A stretch of DNA of 64,000 nucleotides from Persicobacter psychrovividus. GTDB lineage: Bacteria; Bacteroidota; Bacteroidia; Cytophagales; Cyclobacteriaceae. This document shows positions 17,107 to 27,500 of this stretch, piece after piece. Both the position numbers and the translations under genes were made by a program. The stretch covers positions 62,001 to 126,000 of the forward strand of contig NZ_AP025294.1 in NCBI RefSeq assembly GCF_036492425.1, read 5' to 3'. The number at the start of each line of letters is the position of its first letter. Position 1 is the stretch's first letter. Below the pieces are notes generated by a model. The model worked only from the letters and a program-made list of their open reading frames with translations, searched no databases and was not told the DNA's origin.

Positions 17107-18522
17107 ATGGGCTTTATTAAAGAGGACTTTCTGTTAGAAACCAAGTCGGCTTCAAGATTATATCATGAATTTGCCGCAGGGATGCCAATTATCGATTATC
17201 ACTGTCATTTATCGCCGAAAGATATTGCTGAAAACAGGAGGTTTAATAACCTGTCTGAAGCTTGGCTGGAAGGGGATCATTATAAATGGCGTGCGATGCG
17301 CTCAGCTGGTGTGAAGGAAAAATATTGTACAGGCGATGGTACCGCTGAGGAAAAATTTGCGCAGTGGGCCAATACAGTGCCTAAAACCCTGCGCAATCCA
17401 TTATTTCACTGGACGCACCTTGAGCTGAAGCGGTATTTTGATATTGATGAATTCTTGAATCCATCATCAGCAGATCAAATCTATCGTAACGCTTCCGAAC
17501 AACTCTCAGAAGACCCTTCTTTCGGGACTAAATCCCTGATTGAGCGCATGAACGTAAAGGTGGTCTGTACTACGGATGATCCTAAAGACAGCCTAATTTA
17601 TCATCGACAAAATAACGAAAGCAACCCCGTTTCAAAAGTATACCCAACCTGGCGGCCAGATGGCGTTTTAGGGATTGAAAAGGGCGCTAAATTTGTCAGC
17701 TACATTCAGCAATTGGCAGAAGTTGCCGATCAGGAGATTCATTCTTTCGAAGATCTTAAAGAGGTATTACAGCAACGCATGGACCATTTTGCAGCGCACG
17801 GTTGTGTGATTTCTGACCACGGTTTCAAGTGCCTTCCAAAGGGAAGCGTTGATGAAGGTAAAGCCAACACCTTGTTAATTAAGGCCCTGAATGGAGGATT
17901 CCTTACGCCTGCAGAATGTGATGATTACCAATCCACCTTGCTTGATTTTATGGGAAAAGAATATGCTAAGCGTTCATGGGCAATGCAGTTGCATATAGGG
18001 GTGATTCGCAATAATTCAAAACGGCAATTTGAAAATCTTGGTGCGGACACGGGTTTTGATTCGATCAGTGATGCCAAGCAGGCAGATCGCTTATGCTTGT
18101 TTTTGAGCCGTCTTGATGAAGAAAACCTCCTGCCGAAAACGATTATCTATAATTTGAATCCGGCAGATAATTATGTGATCGGAACCATGATTGGTAATTT
18201 TCAGGATGGCAGCCTTGCCGGAAAAATCCAGATGGGTTCCGGCTGGTGGTTCCTGGATCAGAAAGAAGCCATGGAAATGCAAATGAATGCGCTATCCAAT
18301 TTGGGCTTGCTTTCTCAGTTTGTAGGAATGTTGACTGATTCCCGAAGTTTCCTTTCCTTCCCACGGCACGAGTATTTCAGAAGAACACTCTGTAATTTAT
18401 TGGGCACCGAAATGGAAAACGGCCTGTTACCAAATGATATCAATTGGATAGGGGGCATGGTAGAGGATATTTGCTATAACAATATTAAAAACTACGCCTT
18501 CGCGACCAACACAGATTTTTAA
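17107..18522 (+). CDS. uxaC: Glucuronate (uronate) isomerase
   Basis: A 471-residue cytoplasmic isomerase converting D-glucuronate to D-fructuronate (or galacturonate to tagaturonate). The amidohydrolase-like metal motif YHCHLSPKDI is at residues 34-43. WRAMRSAGV, CTTDDPKDSL, SDHGFK, MQLHIGVIRNNS and LTDSRSFLSFPRHEYFRR are family signatures. Length is as in E. coli UxaC. It is the last gene of the block and is followed by a strong terminator. Because fructuronate reductase and mannonate dehydratase are adjacent, glucuronate is the more likely substrate. Confidence 0.95.
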   Translation: MGFIKEDFLLETKSASRLYHEFAAGMPIIDYHCHLSPKDIAENRRFNNLSEAWLEGDHYKWRAMRSAGVKEKYCTGDGTAEEKFAQWANTVPKTLRNPLFHWTHLELKRYFDIDEFLNPSSADQIYRNASEQLSEDPSFGTKSLIERMNVKVVCTTDDPKDSLIYHRQNNESNPVSKVYPTWRPDGVLGIEKGAKFVSYIQQLAEVADQEIHSFEDLKEVLQQRMDHFAAHGCVISDHGFKCLPKGSVDEGKANTLLIKALNGGFLTPAECDDYQSTLLDFMGKEYAKRSWAMQLHIGVIRNNSKRQFENLGADTGFDSISDAKQADRLCLFLSRLDEENLLPKTIIYNLNPADNYVIGTMIGNFQDGSLAGKIQMGSGWWFLDQKEAMEMQMNALSNLGLLSQFVGMLTDSRSFLSFPRHEYFRRTLCNLLGTEMENGLLPNDINWIGGMVEDICYNNIKNYAFATNTDF

Positions 18523-18535
18523 TCATGTGCTAAAG

Positions 18536-18566
18536 AACTGCAGGAACGGTTCCTGCAGTTATTTTT
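18536..18566 (+). terminator. Terminator of the uronate block
   Basis: Perfect 10-bp stem (18536-18545 with 18551-18560) with a five-base loop and a following ATTTTTG. It lies 14 bases after the uxaC stop. Confidence 0.88.
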
Positions 18567-18647
18567 GCGGTCCCCGATCTATGGTGGAGTACACAGAATG
18601 TCCAATGGTTAATTGTAACCCTATTATATTAATTTGAATGAATTTTG

Positions 18648-18671
18648 AGGAGCCTTCGGGCTCCTTTTTTT
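18648..18671 (+). terminator. Second terminator with UUCG tetraloop
   Basis: AGGAGCC-TTCG-GGCTCCT followed by a T run. No gene ends between this and the previous terminator, so it is either a backup terminator or the end of a short transcript starting in 18567-18640. Confidence 0.8.
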
Positions 18672-18748
18672 CTTATAATGGCATTTTTTTTGTTTCCTCT
18701 TAGGGCTTTTCTTGATTTTTTTCCCAGTGATGAGTGAACAACAAAAAG

Positions 18749-19828
18749 ATGAAAATGATGAGCTATAAGAATTTTATTTACGGAGCCTTAGGCTTGACCA
18801 TCGGCGCAACAGTAACCGCTTTTAACTTGCCTGATAAATCTAAAAAGATGAAGGAAGGTGCACCCTCAGAATTACGCATCAGCAACCGCACGGAATATGG
18901 TCAGCTCAAGGAGGTCGTAGTTGGCAGGTGGGTACCCAATACTTTTAGGGTCGGTAAGGTAGATGCTTCACTGAAAAATTTTGCCCCCTATCTTTCAGAT
19001 AAGGCATGGGAGTATTGGGCAAAATGTGAGGATAAGAATATTGCAGAGGTTTTCCCTGAGGATGATAAAAATAACTTCCTTGAACAGGAAAACCTCGTCA
19101 AGACACTCGAAAATCTGGGAGTGAAAGTCCGTAGACCTGACCCCATACCTTTCAGTTCAATGATTGCTTCGCAGTGCTATTCAAGAGATCCAATAATTAC
19201 CATTGGCAACAAAGTGATTTTGGCCAACCTTCGGTCTGAAGCTCGCAGGATGGAAGTAGCAAGTTATGGGCGAATTGCGCAGGATTTAACAGAACAATAT
19301 CAGGGGGAGGTCGTGCGGATGCCTGCCCTAAAACAGGGCCTCGCCGAGGGCAATGCCTACCTTGAGGGAGGGGATGTTTTCGTGGAAGGGAAGGATATTT
19401 ACGTCGGTATTTCTGGAAATGCCACCAATGATTTGGGCATTGAATGGTTAAGAGAGACTTTGGGCGATGAATATGTGGTGCATCGTGTGGCCTTGAAACC
19501 AAATGTTTTGCACCTCGACTGTGCCATGATGCTGATCAATGATAAGCTCGGGGTGATCTGTGAAGAGGATTTTGAAGATTTTGACGCATTGCCAGCAAGT
19601 TTGAAGCGCAGAAAGTGGGTTACTGTAGCACCGGAAGAAGCACAAGTGATGGCCACTAACGGTATCGCTGTCAATCCAGAAACGATCATTATGGTGGATG
19701 CCTTCCCTGAAGTTGCCGAACAAATAAGAGCGCATGGTATAGAGGTTATAGCCATTCCTTTTGACAAGGCCAATTACTACGGCGGAGGATTGCGTTGCAG
19801 CTATCAACCCATTTCTCGCGAACATTAA
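18749..19828 (+). CDS. Amidinotransferase/arginine-deiminase-superfamily protein, envelope-targeted
   Basis: A 359-residue member of the guanidino-group-modifying superfamily (dimethylargininase, arginine deiminase, glycine amidinotransferase). The fold marks are EYGQLKEVVVGRW, SRDPIITIG, LEGGDVFV, VLHLDCAM with the catalytic histidine, and GGGLRCSYQP with the catalytic cysteine near the C-terminus. An N-terminal hydrophobic stretch (FIYGALGLTIGATVTAF) followed by a lysine-rich segment suggests export or membrane anchoring, which is unusual for this family. The ATG at 18749 is chosen over a GTG five codons upstream. Arginine deiminase, DDAH-like and agmatine-type activities cannot be told apart by eye. 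It stands alone between terminators. Confidence 0.75.
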   Translation: MKMMSYKNFIYGALGLTIGATVTAFNLPDKSKKMKEGAPSELRISNRTEYGQLKEVVVGRWVPNTFRVGKVDASLKNFAPYLSDKAWEYWAKCEDKNIAEVFPEDDKNNFLEQENLVKTLENLGVKVRRPDPIPFSSMIASQCYSRDPIITIGNKVILANLRSEARRMEVASYGRIAQDLTEQYQGEVVRMPALKQGLAEGNAYLEGGDVFVEGKDIYVGISGNATNDLGIEWLRETLGDEYVVHRVALKPNVLHLDCAMMLINDKLGVICEEDFEDFDALPASLKRRKWVTVAPEEAQVMATNGIAVNPETIIMVDAFPEVAEQIRAHGIEVIAIPFDKANYYGGGLRCSYQPISREH

Positions 19829-19971
19829 ATGATGGAATAATGTAGAGCGGGGAGCTTTCAAGCAGGCCAATACCCTCATTAAACAATAACTCGCAGTAAT
19901 TTTGAGCGTCCTATTGTGGGGGCGTTGACAGATAGAGAGGTAGCGAAAAATTCCTCAATAAATACAATATC

Positions 19972-20005
19972 ACCAACTGAGCGAGCTTGTTCAGTTGGTT
20001 TTTTT
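19972..20005 (+). terminator. Rho-independent terminator
   Basis: Nine-base stem (ACCAACTGA with TCAGTTGGT, 19972-19980 and 19991-19999) and a seven-base T run, 143 bases after the amidinotransferase-like gene. Confidence 0.85.
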
Positions 20006-20262
20006 ATGTCCATGCCAAAGTACCTGATCAAAATAGCTTGTTAAAAGCAGTAGCTATGCCAACTATTAGTGAATAAGGATTTTAAGGTGGGCTGGGGTTA
20101 AATGTGCTTAAATTCAGAAGGTAATACCGATCAGAATTAAATTCAAAATCCACTGCCGCCTAAAGTGCCGAATATTCTTCCGAAGGTATCGCCCAATTAA
20201 GCAGCCGATGCCCAGTAATTGGGAGGAGGTATGAATCGTCGGGGAGAGCACATTTTGCAGTA

Positions 20263-20270
20263 TATTTTTG
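20263..20270 (+). promoter_or_regulatory. Possible -7 box before the sigma factor gene
   Basis: TATTTTTG fits TAnnTTTG, 60 bases before the start codon. No clear TTTG at the right distance upstream is seen, so support is partial. Confidence 0.3.
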
Positions 20271-20330
20271 ATCAAGTACTTATTTTCGTATTATTGGAAC
20301 AACATCAACCATTAACCCACACCAACCACT

Positions 20331-20903
20331 ATGGGCAAGCATTTGCTATGGGAAAATATTAAAAAAGGCGACGCGCATGCTTACCGACAATTATTCGAAA
20401 AGCATGTGGCGATTTTGTATAAATACGGCCATAAAATCTGTCAGGAATCTACTGTTGTGGAAGATGCCGTGCAGGAGGTTTTTGTTCGGATCTGGGAGAA
20501 GCGGCAACAGCTTGGCGATACGGACAACCCCAAATTTTATTTGATGGTGGCCCTGAAGCGAGAATTGTATCAGCGGATGCGCAGCAATAAGTTTCAGTAC
20601 CAAGATCCGCAGGAGTCACATTTTGAAGTTGTATTTTCTGTAGAGGAAGAAACCATCTTGGCCGAGCATAAGGAAATCAATTTGGGGAAGCTGAAAAAGG
20701 CGATGGAAGTCCTGACACCCCGGCAGAAACAGGTGGTTTACCATCGGTTTTTCTTGGGATTATCCTATGAGGAAACCTCCGAAATTATGGAGATGAATTA
20801 CCAGTCGGTAAGGAATCTTCAGAGTGGGGCACTCAAGCAACTTAAAAATGAAATGGGAGATATTGGATTGATCCTGACCTTGATCTCTCAAATTTTTTCA
20901 TAA
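20331..20903 (+). CDS. ECF-type RNA polymerase sigma factor
   Basis: A 190-residue extracytoplasmic-function sigma-70 factor of the Bacteroidota FecI/SusD-associated type. Region 2 spans about residues 10-65 (AYRQLFEKHVAILY, then VEDAVQEVFVRIWEKR). Region 4 spans about residues 125-175 (LTPRQKQVVYHRFFLGLSYEETSEIM, with a helix-turn-helix). It is followed by a FecR anti-sigma gene and a TonB-dependent receptor. The trio forms a cell-surface signalling system in which ligand binding outside releases this factor to transcribe the receptor operon. Confidence 0.93.
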   Translation: MGKHLLWENIKKGDAHAYRQLFEKHVAILYKYGHKICQESTVVEDAVQEVFVRIWEKRQQLGDTDNPKFYLMVALKRELYQRMRSNKFQYQDPQESHFEVVFSVEEETILAEHKEINLGKLKKAMEVLTPRQKQVVYHRFFLGLSYEETSEIMEMNYQSVRNLQSGALKQLKNEMGDIGLILTLISQIFS

Positions 20904-20965
20904 AATATCAGTACATCAACCAGGTTTTTGCCATTTACAGGTAGAGGCTTTTTTTGATAATAAAT

Positions 20966-21907
20966 ATGGCGAACATCGACAAATATATATACGATTCAGA
21001 TTTTATTGCCTGGGCTTTGGGTGATGATGCGCAAGAGCAAAAGTGGCTTGAGATCATTAAAAATCAGCCTGAGGAGCGTGAGGGTATAGCTGCGGCAAAA
21101 GCACTTGTCAGCGCAGGAGTAAAGGTGGACGAACCTGTTCTTTCTCCGCAGGTGGCTAATCGTATGTGGGACAATATTTCCGCAAAAAATAGACAGCTAA
21201 AACGGAACAAAAAGCCCCGTTGGCCGATGGCCATTGCTGCGGGATTGGCTTTTTTACTGATGGCTGCAGGCTTGTTCCGTTTTCTGGTGCCACAACAGGA
21301 ACAGGTGGTAGCTGATGCGGGCCAACAATTTGAATACGTACTGCCCGATGGTTCGGTGGTGGTTTTGAATGCCGTTTCGAGCATCACCTTTACACCGAAA
21401 TCATGGGAAGATCACCGAACCCTGGACCTGAAGGGAGAGGCTTTTTTCAAAGTGAAAAAAGGGAGCAAGTTTACCGTGCAAACCGCCTATGGGCAAGTGG
21501 AAGTTTTGGGAACTTCTTTCAATATAAATGTCCGTGATGAGGATTGGGCAGTGAGTTGTTATACAGGAAAAGTGGAAGTGCGGAGTGCGACAGAAAAAGT
21601 CATTTTAACGGCAGGAGAGATGAGTGTGGGGCAGCAGATCCTGCAGAAAAAGCGTTTTGCGGTCAGTAAAAACCAGAAGCCACAATGGAATCAGGGGATT
21701 TTTCATTTTGATAATCAACGCTTGCGAGCGGTATTTGCGACTATTGAGCGACAATACGGGGTGAAAATTACGGTCAAAGAAGTGGATTCTTTGAGAAGAT
21801 TCTCCGGGACGATTTCCAATAAAAATATTGATATGGCGCTTCGGATGGTTTGTGAGCCTATGGATTTAAAGTATAAAATAGAAGGGAAGCATGTCCTTAT
21901 TCAATAA
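20966..21907 (+). CDS. FecR-family anti-sigma factor
   Basis: A 313-residue inner-membrane regulator. The cytoplasmic N-terminus (about residues 1-75) would hold the sigma factor. One transmembrane helix follows (WPMAIAAGLAFLLMAAGLF, about residues 83-101), then a periplasmic FecR domain (FEYVLPDGSVVVLNAVSSI onwards) and a C-terminal DUF4974-like STN-type part. The ATG at 20966 is preferred to a TTG four codons upstream. The last 17 bases overlap the start of the receptor gene, which indicates coupling. Confidence 0.92.
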   Translation: MANIDKYIYDSDFIAWALGDDAQEQKWLEIIKNQPEEREGIAAAKALVSAGVKVDEPVLSPQVANRMWDNISAKNRQLKRNKKPRWPMAIAAGLAFLLMAAGLFRFLVPQQEQVVADAGQQFEYVLPDGSVVVLNAVSSITFTPKSWEDHRTLDLKGEAFFKVKKGSKFTVQTAYGQVEVLGTSFNINVRDEDWAVSCYTGKVEVRSATEKVILTAGEMSVGQQILQKKRFAVSKNQKPQWNQGIFHFDNQRLRAVFATIERQYGVKITVKEVDSLRRFSGTISNKNIDMALRMVCEPMDLKYKIEGKHVLIQ

Positions 21908-24413
21908 ATTTTTTCTTTTGCTGATTTTGTATTTTTCCATTGTGGGAGCCAAGGCGCAAAATCAGCAAATTCCTTTATCCGATGCCCTCAAACAATTTGC
22001 GCACGAACACGATTTATTCATCGCCTTTGACGAAGCGAAAGTAGCAACATTCAAGGTGAACCGGGCCGAACCTCAGGAAAGCGTACAGGAGGTCTTGTTG
22101 CGGTGGCTGGCGGATACCCCGCTTGTTTTTGAACAGCTTGAGCCTCGCTCATATATGATTATCAATCGACCGGCGGAGGCTGAGGTAGTGGATATTCCTG
22201 TGCCCAAGGTAAAAAAACATGCTGTTTATGGGGCCATCGTGGGCATTGAAAATTTTAAATTACCCTTTGCCGTGATCCGCATAAAAGGAACGGACAAAGG
22301 GGTAACTTCTGGGCAGGATGGGCAGTTTCATATCCATGCACAACTGTCGGATACGCTGGTATTCACCTATGTGGGCTATGAACCGATGAATATCGCCGTT
22401 CAGGATTTGGCGGCTAAAAACCCGAATGTTGTAAATATGGATCTGAATGTTCGGCAGCTGGATGCGATTCTGATTTCCTCGATGCAGAAAAATCCCGCCA
22501 TTATTCCACAGGCTGCGGGACGCTACAGTCAGCGGATTAGTCCTATTTCTGCAACGGCCACAGGCAAGCATAATGCCTTTTACGCCTTGCAATTTTTGCC
22601 TGGGGTGAATAGCAATGGACTTTCAAGCAACCTACAAGTACGGGGTGGTAGTACGGGGCAAACCAAAATAACCATTGACCGACAGCAGGTATTTTTGCCC
22701 GATCATTATTATGGAATTTTCAATGTGATCAATCCCGTAGCGACGCAGGATATTATTTTACACAAAGGAACTTATGATGTTACGCATGGGCAAAGTGTGG
22801 CTGGCGTATTGGAGGTTCAAACTAAAAATGATTATTTCAGTCATCAGCAAATTGGTCTTTCTGCACATTTGTTTGGGGTAAATATGGACGTGGCTTTGCC
22901 GATAATCAAGGATAAATGGTATGTTTTTGGTGCCTTCCGTCAATCTCATGATGCCTTCACCAATTGGTATATCAATCGGTTTGCCAATGATCAGCCCGAA
23001 ACGATTGAGATGCCGAAAAAAGGGACAGTTTTTAATCAGCAAGTGAATCCAGAAATTCAGTTTGGTGACCTATATTTAAAGTCTGCTTTGCGGATAAGTG
23101 ATCGCGCTTTACTTGAGCTGAGTGGGTTAAAAACCTGGGATCGGTACGATCATCAGTTGAATTTACGAAGCAAAAGAAATCGACCGATTCAAGATCGTCC
23201 ATTTTGGACCATCACGCAGGTTGAAAACCGCTCCTGGGCGAATGAATCCGCAGGCATGGATTATACCCATTGGCTTGGGGACCAGCAACAGCTTGAGGTA
23301 TTTGCCAATGTTTCTGTGGGAGAAAATCAGGTATTTAAGGATCGGAATTTTAATGATGGTAACACTATAAAAGTCGCCGAGCAGCACGATCAGCAGCTAA
23401 AAACTGTTTTTGGCGGCCTTAAGCTGCAACATCATGCTTTTACAGTAGGCTTTGATCTTACCCAATATCAATTGGAGATCAGTAATAAAGATACCATTCA
23501 TGATCAAACGGTCAAGTTGGCGAACACTTACCTGGCATATCAAAAAAAATGGGAGAAAGTAAGCCTTACAGCGGGCGGTAATTTTCTTTATTATCAGCCT
23601 GATGGGTGGTTGTTTTCGCCGAGGGTTCAGCTCAATACCACCAAGCAGGAGGGAACGAATTTTAAATTGGGATTGGGTCGATATTATCAGTTTTTGCATC
23701 AAATCACGGATCCCCTGAGTTCTCTTTTTCGTTGGCGCCTGACCACCCCCGAGCAGTTGCCTTCTATGGTATCCGACCAAATCAGTATTGGCCTTCAGCA
23801 TAGTCGATCACACTTTAGTTTCGATGCCGAATATTATGCCAAGAATAACAAAAACGACCTTTCCGTTTTAGCCCTTCGGACAGATTTAGCCATGCGCTAT
23901 TTTTTGGCGGATGGGCTTTCGCAGGGGCTCGATACTTATTTCAATTTTCGCCATGAGCCCTGGAATTTTTATATGGCTTATGCCTATAACCATTACCATC
24001 TGAATTTTCAGCGGTCGCCTGAAGAAATCCGCAAGAGCCATATTTTACAGACCGCCCTGGTGTATACAAAAGGTAACTGGCAATTGGGCTGTACATGGAT
24101 TGGCAAGTCGATTCGTTACGATTTTGAAAATTTTAATGTTGAAGAAGAAGTCGCCAAAAGAGAGGCGTTATACAATATGCCTTTTTACCACCGCATGGAC
24201 CTGTCGGTGGCGTATCATCTAAATTTGGGTAGCAACCAACAGCTCGAATTCGCCCTCAACATCTATGATTTGTACCATCAGAAAAATATTCAGGAACGCA
24301 CGGTGGATCAATTGCCTGTGTCAGCAATTTTTAATCAAGAGTTTCTGATGACGGATGTTACACAGATGGGTTTCTTTCCAAATGTGTCGGTGGCCTGGCG
24401 GTATAGGAGGTAA
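21891..24413 (+). CDS. FecA-type TonB-dependent outer-membrane receptor
   Basis: An 840-residue outer-membrane transducer. The signal peptide is FLLLILYFSIVGAKAQ. Next come an STN/secretin-like signalling domain (about residues 25-90), a carboxypeptidase-regulatory-like beta sandwich (about 105-185), a plug domain with LQVRGGSTGQTKITIDRQQV (about 225-310), and a beta-barrel. The STN domain marks it as the sensor that talks to the FecR protein encoded just upstream. The ligand is unknown. It is not a SusC homologue in length and has no SusD partner beside it. Confidence 0.9.
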   Translation: MSLFNKFFLLLILYFSIVGAKAQNQQIPLSDALKQFAHEHDLFIAFDEAKVATFKVNRAEPQESVQEVLLRWLADTPLVFEQLEPRSYMIINRPAEAEVVDIPVPKVKKHAVYGAIVGIENFKLPFAVIRIKGTDKGVTSGQDGQFHIHAQLSDTLVFTYVGYEPMNIAVQDLAAKNPNVVNMDLNVRQLDAILISSMQKNPAIIPQAAGRYSQRISPISATATGKHNAFYALQFLPGVNSNGLSSNLQVRGGSTGQTKITIDRQQVFLPDHYYGIFNVINPVATQDIILHKGTYDVTHGQSVAGVLEVQTKNDYFSHQQIGLSAHLFGVNMDVALPIIKDKWYVFGAFRQSHDAFTNWYINRFANDQPETIEMPKKGTVFNQQVNPEIQFGDLYLKSALRISDRALLELSGLKTWDRYDHQLNLRSKRNRPIQDRPFWTITQVENRSWANESAGMDYTHWLGDQQQLEVFANVSVGENQVFKDRNFNDGNTIKVAEQHDQQLKTVFGGLKLQHHAFTVGFDLTQYQLEISNKDTIHDQTVKLANTYLAYQKKWEKVSLTAGGNFLYYQPDGWLFSPRVQLNTTKQEGTNFKLGLGRYYQFLHQITDPLSSLFRWRLTTPEQLPSMVSDQISIGLQHSRSHFSFDAEYYAKNNKNDLSVLALRTDLAMRYFLADGLSQGLDTYFNFRHEPWNFYMAYAYNHYHLNFQRSPEEIRKSHILQTALVYTKGNWQLGCTWIGKSIRYDFENFNVEEEVAKREALYNMPFYHRMDLSVAYHLNLGSNQQLEFALNIYDLYHQKNIQERTVDQLPVSAIFNQEFLMTDVTQMGFFPNVSVAWRYRR

Positions 24414-24417
24414 CATT

Positions 24418-24440
24418 GGTTGTAGCGTCTCGCTACGACC
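24418..24440. repeat. GCGTCTCGC hairpin repeat, copy 2
   Basis: GGTTGTAGCG-TCT-CGCTACGACC, a 10-bp stem with one G-U pair, starting 4 bases after the receptor stop. The core equals copy 1, while the outer stem differs in both arms. Confidence 0.65.
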
Positions 24441-24558
24441 AAGGCTGATTAGATACTTGTTTTGACATATTCTGTATATAATATTATTGTTCATTTTTTG
24501 ACGCATAGGCGCGTATTGATTAAATTGCAACTAATTTTTATGCAATTTAACCAATATC

Positions 24559-27500
24559 ATGAATCCTTTATTTCACCCATCTCACCACAAGGAGAGGAGT
24601 TTTTCCCCTTTACAAGTATTTCTACTGACCTTATTTTTTACAAGCTTATTGGCCTTCAGTGGCTACGCACAATCAGAAAGTGACTTTACATTTGACCCGA
24701 CTACAGGAACAATTACCGGATATACAGGAGCGACTAAAGATATTGTGATACCTGCGACGATTGGAGGTGTGAAAGTGACCACTATTGGATTTAGGGCCTT
24801 TGAGCATAATTCATTAACGTCCGTAACCTTCACAGGGGGGGTGACCACTATTGGAGAGGCTGCCTTTTATGATAATCAATTAACCTCTGTAATTTTGTCT
24901 GAAAGTTTGGTTGTTGTTGGATCTACAGCCTTTTCAAATAATCAAATAAGCTCCATCGCCTTCCCTGCTGGTTTGCGGACTATTGGGTTTAGTGCCTTTT
25001 CTGATAATCAATTAACCTCTGTAATTTTGCCTAAAAGTGTGGTTGTTATTGAATTGGGTTCCTTTATCAATAATAATATGGTGTCTTTTAATCTTCCGCC
25101 TGAAAATGAGAAGTTACCCCAAGATTATGAATGGGAACAAATAAGCTTTTTTGGGTCAGAGGATAATAAGTTTAATCCAGGTGACGAAGTTTCGTCTGAT
25201 TTCGGATATGAAATAGATGACTTATTCGACATATCATTTTCCATTGCTTATGAACTCAATGGCGGAGCAAATGCTTCCGATGCACCAGCCGCTTACAATT
25301 TTGACACAGAAGTAACATTACCTGTTCCGACCAAGATTGGCCATAGTTTTGAAGGCTGGTATTCCGATGTTGATTTTTCAGGAGATGTGATCACTTCGAT
25401 CAGTGCAACCACCATTGGCGATCAGATGTTCTATGCGAAATGGGTGGCGAATGAGTATGGAATTTCTTATGAGTTAAATGATGGAGAGAATGCTATTGAT
25501 GCACCCACTTCCTACACTTACGGAATCGAATTAACTTTACCAACTCCGACGAAGGTAGGTCATAGCTTTGAAGGCTGGTATGATAATGCCGATTTTTCTG
25601 GTGAGGCATCCACTGCGATCAGTAATACAGCTTTAGGCGATCAAACCTTTTATGCAAAATGGACAGCGAATGAGTACGCTATTTCTTATGAGTTAAATGA
25701 TGGAGAGAATGCTATAGCTGCACCCACTTCCTACACTTATGGAATTGAAGTAACTTTACCTACTCCGACCAAGGTAGGTCATACTTTTGAAGGCTGGTAT
25801 ACAGCTTCCGATTTTTCAGGAGATGTGATTACTTCGATCAGTGCAACAACCCTCGGCGATCAGATGTTCTATGCGAAATGGACGGCGAATGAGTACGTGA
25901 TCTCTTATGAGTTAAATGATGGAGAGAATGCTATAGCTGCACCAACTTCCTACACTTACGGAATCGAATTAACTTTACCTACTCCGACGAAGGTAGGTCA
26001 TACTTTTGAAGGCTGGTTTGCAGATGCCGATTTTTCAGGAGATGTGATCACTTCGATCAGTACAACAGCCCTCGGCGATCAGATGTTCTATGCGAAATGG
26101 ACGGCGAATGAGTATGCTATCTCTTATGAGTTAAATGATGGAGAGAATGCTATTGATGCACCCACTTCATACACCTATGGGATTGAATTAACTTTACCTA
26201 CTCCGACGAAGGTAGGTCATAGCTTTGAAGGCTGGTTTTCATCTTCCGACTTGTCAGGAGATGTGATTACTTCGATCAGTACAACAACTATCGGCGATCA
26301 GATGTTCTATGCGAAATGGACGGCGAATGAGTACGTGATCTCTTATGAGTTAAATGATGGAGAGAATGCTATAGCTGCACCCACTTCCTACACTTATGGA
26401 ATTGAATTAACTTTACCTACTCCGACGAAGGTAGGTCATACTTTTGAAGGCTGGTTTGCAGATGCCGATTTTTCAGGAGATGTGATCACTTCGATCAGTA
26501 CAACAGCCCTCGGCGATCAGATGTTCTATGCGAAATGGACGGCGAATGAGTATGCTATTTCTTATGAGTTAAATGATGGAGAGAATGCTATAGCTGCACC
26601 CACTTCCTACACTTATGGAATTGAATTAACTTTACCAACTCCGACCAAGGTAGGTCATAGCTTTGAAGGCTGGTATGCAGCTTCCGATTTTTCAGGAGAT
26701 GTGATCACTGCAATTAGTAATACAACCCTCGGCGACCAGACTTTCTACGCGAAATGGACGGCGAATGAGTATGCTATCTCTTATGAGTTAAATGGTGGGG
26801 AGAATGCTTCCGATGCACCAATTTCCTACACCTATAGTATTGAATTAACTTTACCAACTCCGACCAAGATTGGCCATAGTTTTGAAGGCTGGTATGCAGA
26901 TGCCGATTTATCAGGAGAAGTATCCACAGTCATCAGTAATGGAACGATCGGTGATCAAACCTTCTATGCGAAATGGATGGCTATGGAATACACGATCTCT
27001 TATGTGCTCAATGGTGGGGAAAATGCTTCCGATGCGGCTGATGCTTACACCTATGGAACTGAAGTAACATTACCTATCCCGACCAAGGTTGGTCATACTT
27101 TTGAAGGATGGTATGCAGATGCCGATTTTTCAGGAGATGCGATTACTGCGATCAGTTCAACCACCACAGGCGATCAAGCTTTAAATGTGAAGTGGATGGC
27201 GAATGAGTATGCTATTTCTTATGAGTTAAATGATGGTGATAATGCTATAGATGGACCAACTTCCTACACTTATGGAATTGAAGTCACTTTACCTACTCCG
27301 ACCAAGGTAGGTTATAGCTTTGAAGGCTGGTTTGCAGCTTCCGATTTATCAGGAGAAGCATCCACAGTCATCAGTAATGGAACGATCGGTGATCAAACCT
27401 TCTATGCGAAATGGATGGCTATGGAATACACGATCTCTTATGTGCTCAATGGTGGTGAAAATGCTTCAGATGCGGCAGATTCTTACACATATGGCACAGG

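Larger units (their letters stand above)
19829..20330. other. Intergenic region before the ECF sigma gene
   Basis: Contains a terminator (19972-20005), a perfect 8-bp inverted repeat CCCAATTA/TAATTGGG (20192-20199 and 20216-20223) and a TATTTTTG box (20263-20270). The remainder shows no gene-like frame. Confidence 0.6.
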
